The notes under the pieces were generated by a model that was not told the origin of the DNA, searched no databases, and saw nothing but the letters and a program-made list of their open reading frames with translations. DNA of 64,000 nucleotides, from assembly GCA_965112735.1 (NCBI GenBank), contig OZ218950.1:2108001-2172000 (forward strand), written 5' to 3'. Source of the DNA: Phaeosaccion multiseriatum (Eukaryota; Ochrophyta, other classes). The position numbers and the translations under genes are program-made. Shown piece after piece: positions 60,853-64,000 of the stretch. Numbering within the stretch: the first letter of the stretch is position 1; each line of letters opens with the position of its first letter.

Positions 60853-61357
60853 TCGAAGCTCGTAAGAGGGGAGGATAAAAGAGAGAGGGGATTTTCGCTG
60901 GATATCATCGCCGTGTCCAAGCGGCCGTGCGTGCCCAACATGGAATCCAACGATGTCACAGTTGGCGATTTTGCATATCGGGAAGTCAATTCTCAATTCT
61001 CAATTCACACACCACCCACGCACGGAGTCAAGGGGCGAGGTGGAAGAAAAAAGGGGGTTAGGGGGAAAGCAGCAAGTCTTCGGGGGAGCAGCAGGAGCTG
61101 CCAGGGGCGTAGAAGCGAACAACGTTGAAGGAAGGGCATTCTCCCGATTTAGTCTTTTTCGTCATCTTCATCGGTGGAACGCGGTGTGTGGACAAGAGAT
61201 CAAGAGCGGGCCTCGGAACAAAGGAGGCCGAAGTAGGTGGAGCAGGGAGACGCCAGTCCTCGAAGGAGGCGCAGGAGCTGTGGGGTGTGGAGGCAAGAAA
61301 ACTTGAAGGAAGGAAGGAAGGAAGGAAGAAAGCATTGACCCCCCCCCCTCCGTCACC
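60853..61357. promoter_or_regulatory. Divergent intergenic region, hydrolase / mannitol dehydrogenase
   Basis: About 500 bp between two divergent ATGs. Short direct repeats caattct at 60989-61003 and (GGAA)n at 61308-61330 are visible. No gene is seen. Confidence 0.5.
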
Positions 61358-64000
61358 ATGTCGGGATTCAATTTGGCAAAGGAAGATAAGGGGATTACGG
61401 GTTTGGGGCGAGAAGACCCCGTCATGGCCCTGAACTTGATTCAGAGCAGTGAGATTGGCCGGCTGTACAATAGGACCAATGTTGAAGACCCCTTGGTGCT
61501 CCGATCCAAGGCTGCAGACTTTCGAAAAGGGTACGTACGCACAGGGGCTTTAACACGTTAGCACCTCGGAAGGAGCTGGGGAATGGGCGTATGTATGAGT
61601 GAAGGTGGTCTTTCGAAGGCGGGGGGGGGGGGGGGCGCTTGCATCTTCGCTTTCGGGCAAGCACCTTTTCCGCCAACACACGGGATTACCCCCCCCTCCC
61701 CACCCCATCCCCCTCCTCATCCTCCTCCTCCTCCTCCTCCTCCTCCTCCCCCTCCTCCTCCGCCTCCTCCCCCTCCTCCTCCTCCTCCTCCTCCACCTCC
61801 TCCTCCTCCTCCTCCCCCGCCTCCTCCTCCTCCTCCTCCTCCCTCCCCACTCCCCACCCCCCACCCCCGTCTCCCTCATTAAAGGTACAAGAACTGGCGT
61901 CAGAAGAAGTCCAAGGGAGCCAAGGGAGAGTCCACCTACCTCCTCGACAACACCAAGGTCCATGCCGGTGACCAAGAAAAGGCCGAGCAGTACCATCTCC
62001 TCGACACCAAGAAGAGACTCCTGGAGGACGCTGAAAGGATCCAACTAGCCATGGATCAGGAAGAGCCACCCTCCGTCCAAGGCATCAGCAAGGCACAGAC
62101 CATGCCGCTGGTGGTGGTGGAGGACGACGACCTGGATCTGGAGTTGTCGGGCTTGACGGGCGAGAAACCCGGCGAGAGACCGCGCTTAGCTTCGAGCATG
62201 AGCAGGCGTGATAGCTTCGCCGAGACCACACGCAGAGACAGTTTCAAGAGGTCCGCCTCCATTGGAGCCTTCGAGGACGTGGTTGAGGTAGGTGTATTGT
62301 GTGTGTATATATATATATATGTGTGTGTGTGAGAGAGAGAGAGTGTGTGTGTGCCTTTCCTACCTCCGCTCGTAACAGCCGCACGACCCGTTCTGTCCGC
62401 CTGCATGTAGTTTGTAGTGCGTGTGTTGGTGCATCTCTTTCTCTCCTCCCTCCATGCACCCAACCCAGTCCCCTCCACCTGTCCGTATCCAGCAACTCAT
62501 CTCCCGCTTCCTTCTTCTTCTTCTTGTTCTTCTTCTTCTGCCTCCTCCTCCTCCTCCTCCTCCTCCTCCTCCTCCTCCTCGTCGTCGTCGTCGTCGTCGT
62601 CCTCTGCTTCCCTCTCCCACCTTACCCACAACCCCCCACCCACAGCACGTTGAGGGTGAAGACTGGCTGAAGTTCTACCTGAACCCCTTCTCCGGTATGG
62701 GTGAACTCGAACAACCCGTCACACTCAACCAGGAGAGCCTCAAGGAGCTTCGCCGCCAGCGGCAAGTCAAGGTACCGCATTACGACCGCCCCTCCGATCG
62801 GGAGTATGTCGATAACTACATTTGCCACATGGGTGTGGGCGGGTTCCATCGTTCTCATGAGGCGTTTTACACAGACGATGTGCTCAACTCGGGTTCGAGT
62901 CCTTCCTGGGGCATTTGCGGCATTGGCCTCATGCCTTGGTGAGTGAGTGAGAGGGGGAGGTAGGAGGGGATGGCAGTAGACGGTTGTAGGGAAGGGCCTC
63001 GCCTCGAGGGAGGAGGAGGAAGAGGAGTTGTTATTATTGTTTTTGTTGTTGTTGCGTTCCACCGTGCCGGGCTTTTGTCCTGCCCCACTTCTACCACTGC
63101 TGCTGCCACTAATACTACTATTACCACCACCACCGCACTATTTATCCATACTGCTGCTGCTGCTGTATCACCAACTACTGCACTGGCACTGCATTGGCAG
63201 GGACTCGAAGATGTACAACATTCTCAAGAAGCAAGACTACCTCTACACCCTCCTCACTCGCTCCCCCAACCTCCATGAGGCGAGGGTGATTGGAAGTATT
63301 GTTGACTTCATTCACGCACCGGAGGATCACTCCAAGGCCATTGCGAAGCTGGCCAACCCCTCCACTCGGATCGTGTCTTTGACGGTTACGGAAAAGGGGT
63401 ACTGTACGGACAACGAGGGCAAGTTGGACAAGAAGAACAAGCTCGTGCAGCACGACTTGGAAACCGATTTGGCGACGCCACAGAGTGCCATCGGCATGAT
63501 CATCGCGGGTCTCCGACGCCGGAAGGAGGAGGGGACTCCGAGTTTCACCGTCATGTCCTGCGACAACTTGCCGGAGAATGGAGATAAGATCAAGAGCGTG
63601 GTGCTGGAGATGGCGGGGGAGGTGGACCCAGTGCTGCGTGAGTGGGTGGCGGAGAACACCACCTTCCCCAACACCATGGTCGATCGTATCACCCCCGCCA
63701 CCGAGCAGGTATGGCACCCGTGTGTGCGTGTGGGTGGGTGGGTGGGTGGGTGGGTGGGTGTGGGTGTGTGCGTGTGTGTGTGTGTGCGTGTGTGTGTGAC
63801 AGGGGGGGCGGGGGGTGAGAGTGTGAGAGAGGGTGGGTGTGTGGGGTGTGGGGGTATGGGGGGGGCAGTGCAAGGTGTGGGGGGGGTGTGTTTGGGCGTG
63901 GGTGGATGTGTGGGTGCGCACGTGCGCGCGTGTGTGTACAGTGTAGCGTGTCAGGTCCTTTTGTTTCGGAGGGGAGGGAGGGAAGGGGGAGGAAGGCATG
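61358..64000 (+). CDS. Mannitol 2-dehydrogenase family enzyme, 3' part outside the window
   Basis: Four exons are visible (61358-61530, 61885-62287, 62646-62938, 63201-63708), in phase, ending at a donor; the rest lies beyond the right edge, so the feature is partial. About 215 residues precede the family core. The core has GVGGFHRSHEAFYTDD (NAD-binding), WGICGIGLMPWDSKMY, LTVTEKGY, SCDNLPENG and NTMVDRITP, the hallmarks of long-chain mannitol dehydrogenases that convert D-mannitol and D-fructose with NAD. Mannitol is a main storage and osmotic sugar alcohol in brown algae and relatives. The N-terminal extension carries acidic residues and two RRDSF motifs with KRSAS, typical of basophilic kinase sites. 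The catalytic lysine helix falls in the missing part. Confidence 0.93.
61690..61850 (+). repeat. (CCT)n in intron 1 of the mannitol dehydrogenase gene
   Basis: About 160 bp of CCT repeats ending about 35 bases before the acceptor. A G run at 61621-61635 lies upstream, and intron 2 has (CTT)n, (CCT)n and (TCG)n at about 62510-62603. Confidence 0.9.

Overview
The window is nuclear DNA of a eukaryote. It carries thirteen genes on both strands, almost all cut by GT-AG introns whose exons join in phase, in a genome loaded with microsatellites. Three predicted proteins start with a hydrophobic segment followed by a phenylalanine at the likely cleavage point (TAVGF, VSVAF, CSSFLAPP). That is the bipartite presequence of plastids derived from red algae, so I infer a photosynthetic stramenopile (ochrophyte), perhaps a eustigmatophyte; species and class cannot be fixed from the sequence alone.

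Layout: 1-1167 (+) 3' end of an unrecognised gene; 1369-3680 (+) plastid-type SAM methyltransferase; 5368-7876 (-) FNIP-like repeat protein; 8794-10790 (-) EF-hand/nucleoside-monophosphate kinase fusion; 11823-16370 (+) NOP56; 16980-19040 (-) intronless ankyrin protein; 19181-21963 (+) 2-oxoglutarate/Fe(II) oxygenase; 24014-25270 and 25483-28202 (-) two adjacent DUF1415-like units, possibly one gene; 28412-37998 (+) MSH2; 38926-48305 (-) PP2C / cyclic-nucleotide-binding / pseudokinase protein; 50080-60852 (-) a 20-exon gene joining a five-helix membrane part to a bacterial-type hydrolase; 61358 to beyond the right edge (+) mannitol 2-dehydrogenase family enzyme.

The genes do not form a pathway. 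Several are Ca2+ or cyclic-nucleotide signalling proteins (EF-hand kinase, PP2C-CNB-pseudokinase), two are core nuclear machinery (NOP56, MSH2), and mannitol dehydrogenase fits the mannitol metabolism of brown-lineage algae. Some neighbours are divergent and very close (140 and 209 bp), suggesting shared promoters.

The points most worth following up are an apparent 2-nucleotide microexon needed to restore the Walker A motif of MSH2; the membrane-hydrolase fusion; introns that split or directly follow a start codon in two genes; a short motif with core GTATCACCAACTGC scattered through exons and introns; a GC-rich palindromic element present twice in inverted orientation; and microsatellites at intron ends that look like expansions of the splice donor itself. 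Coordinates of exons come from reading splice sites and checking phase by hand; no database or RNA evidence was available.
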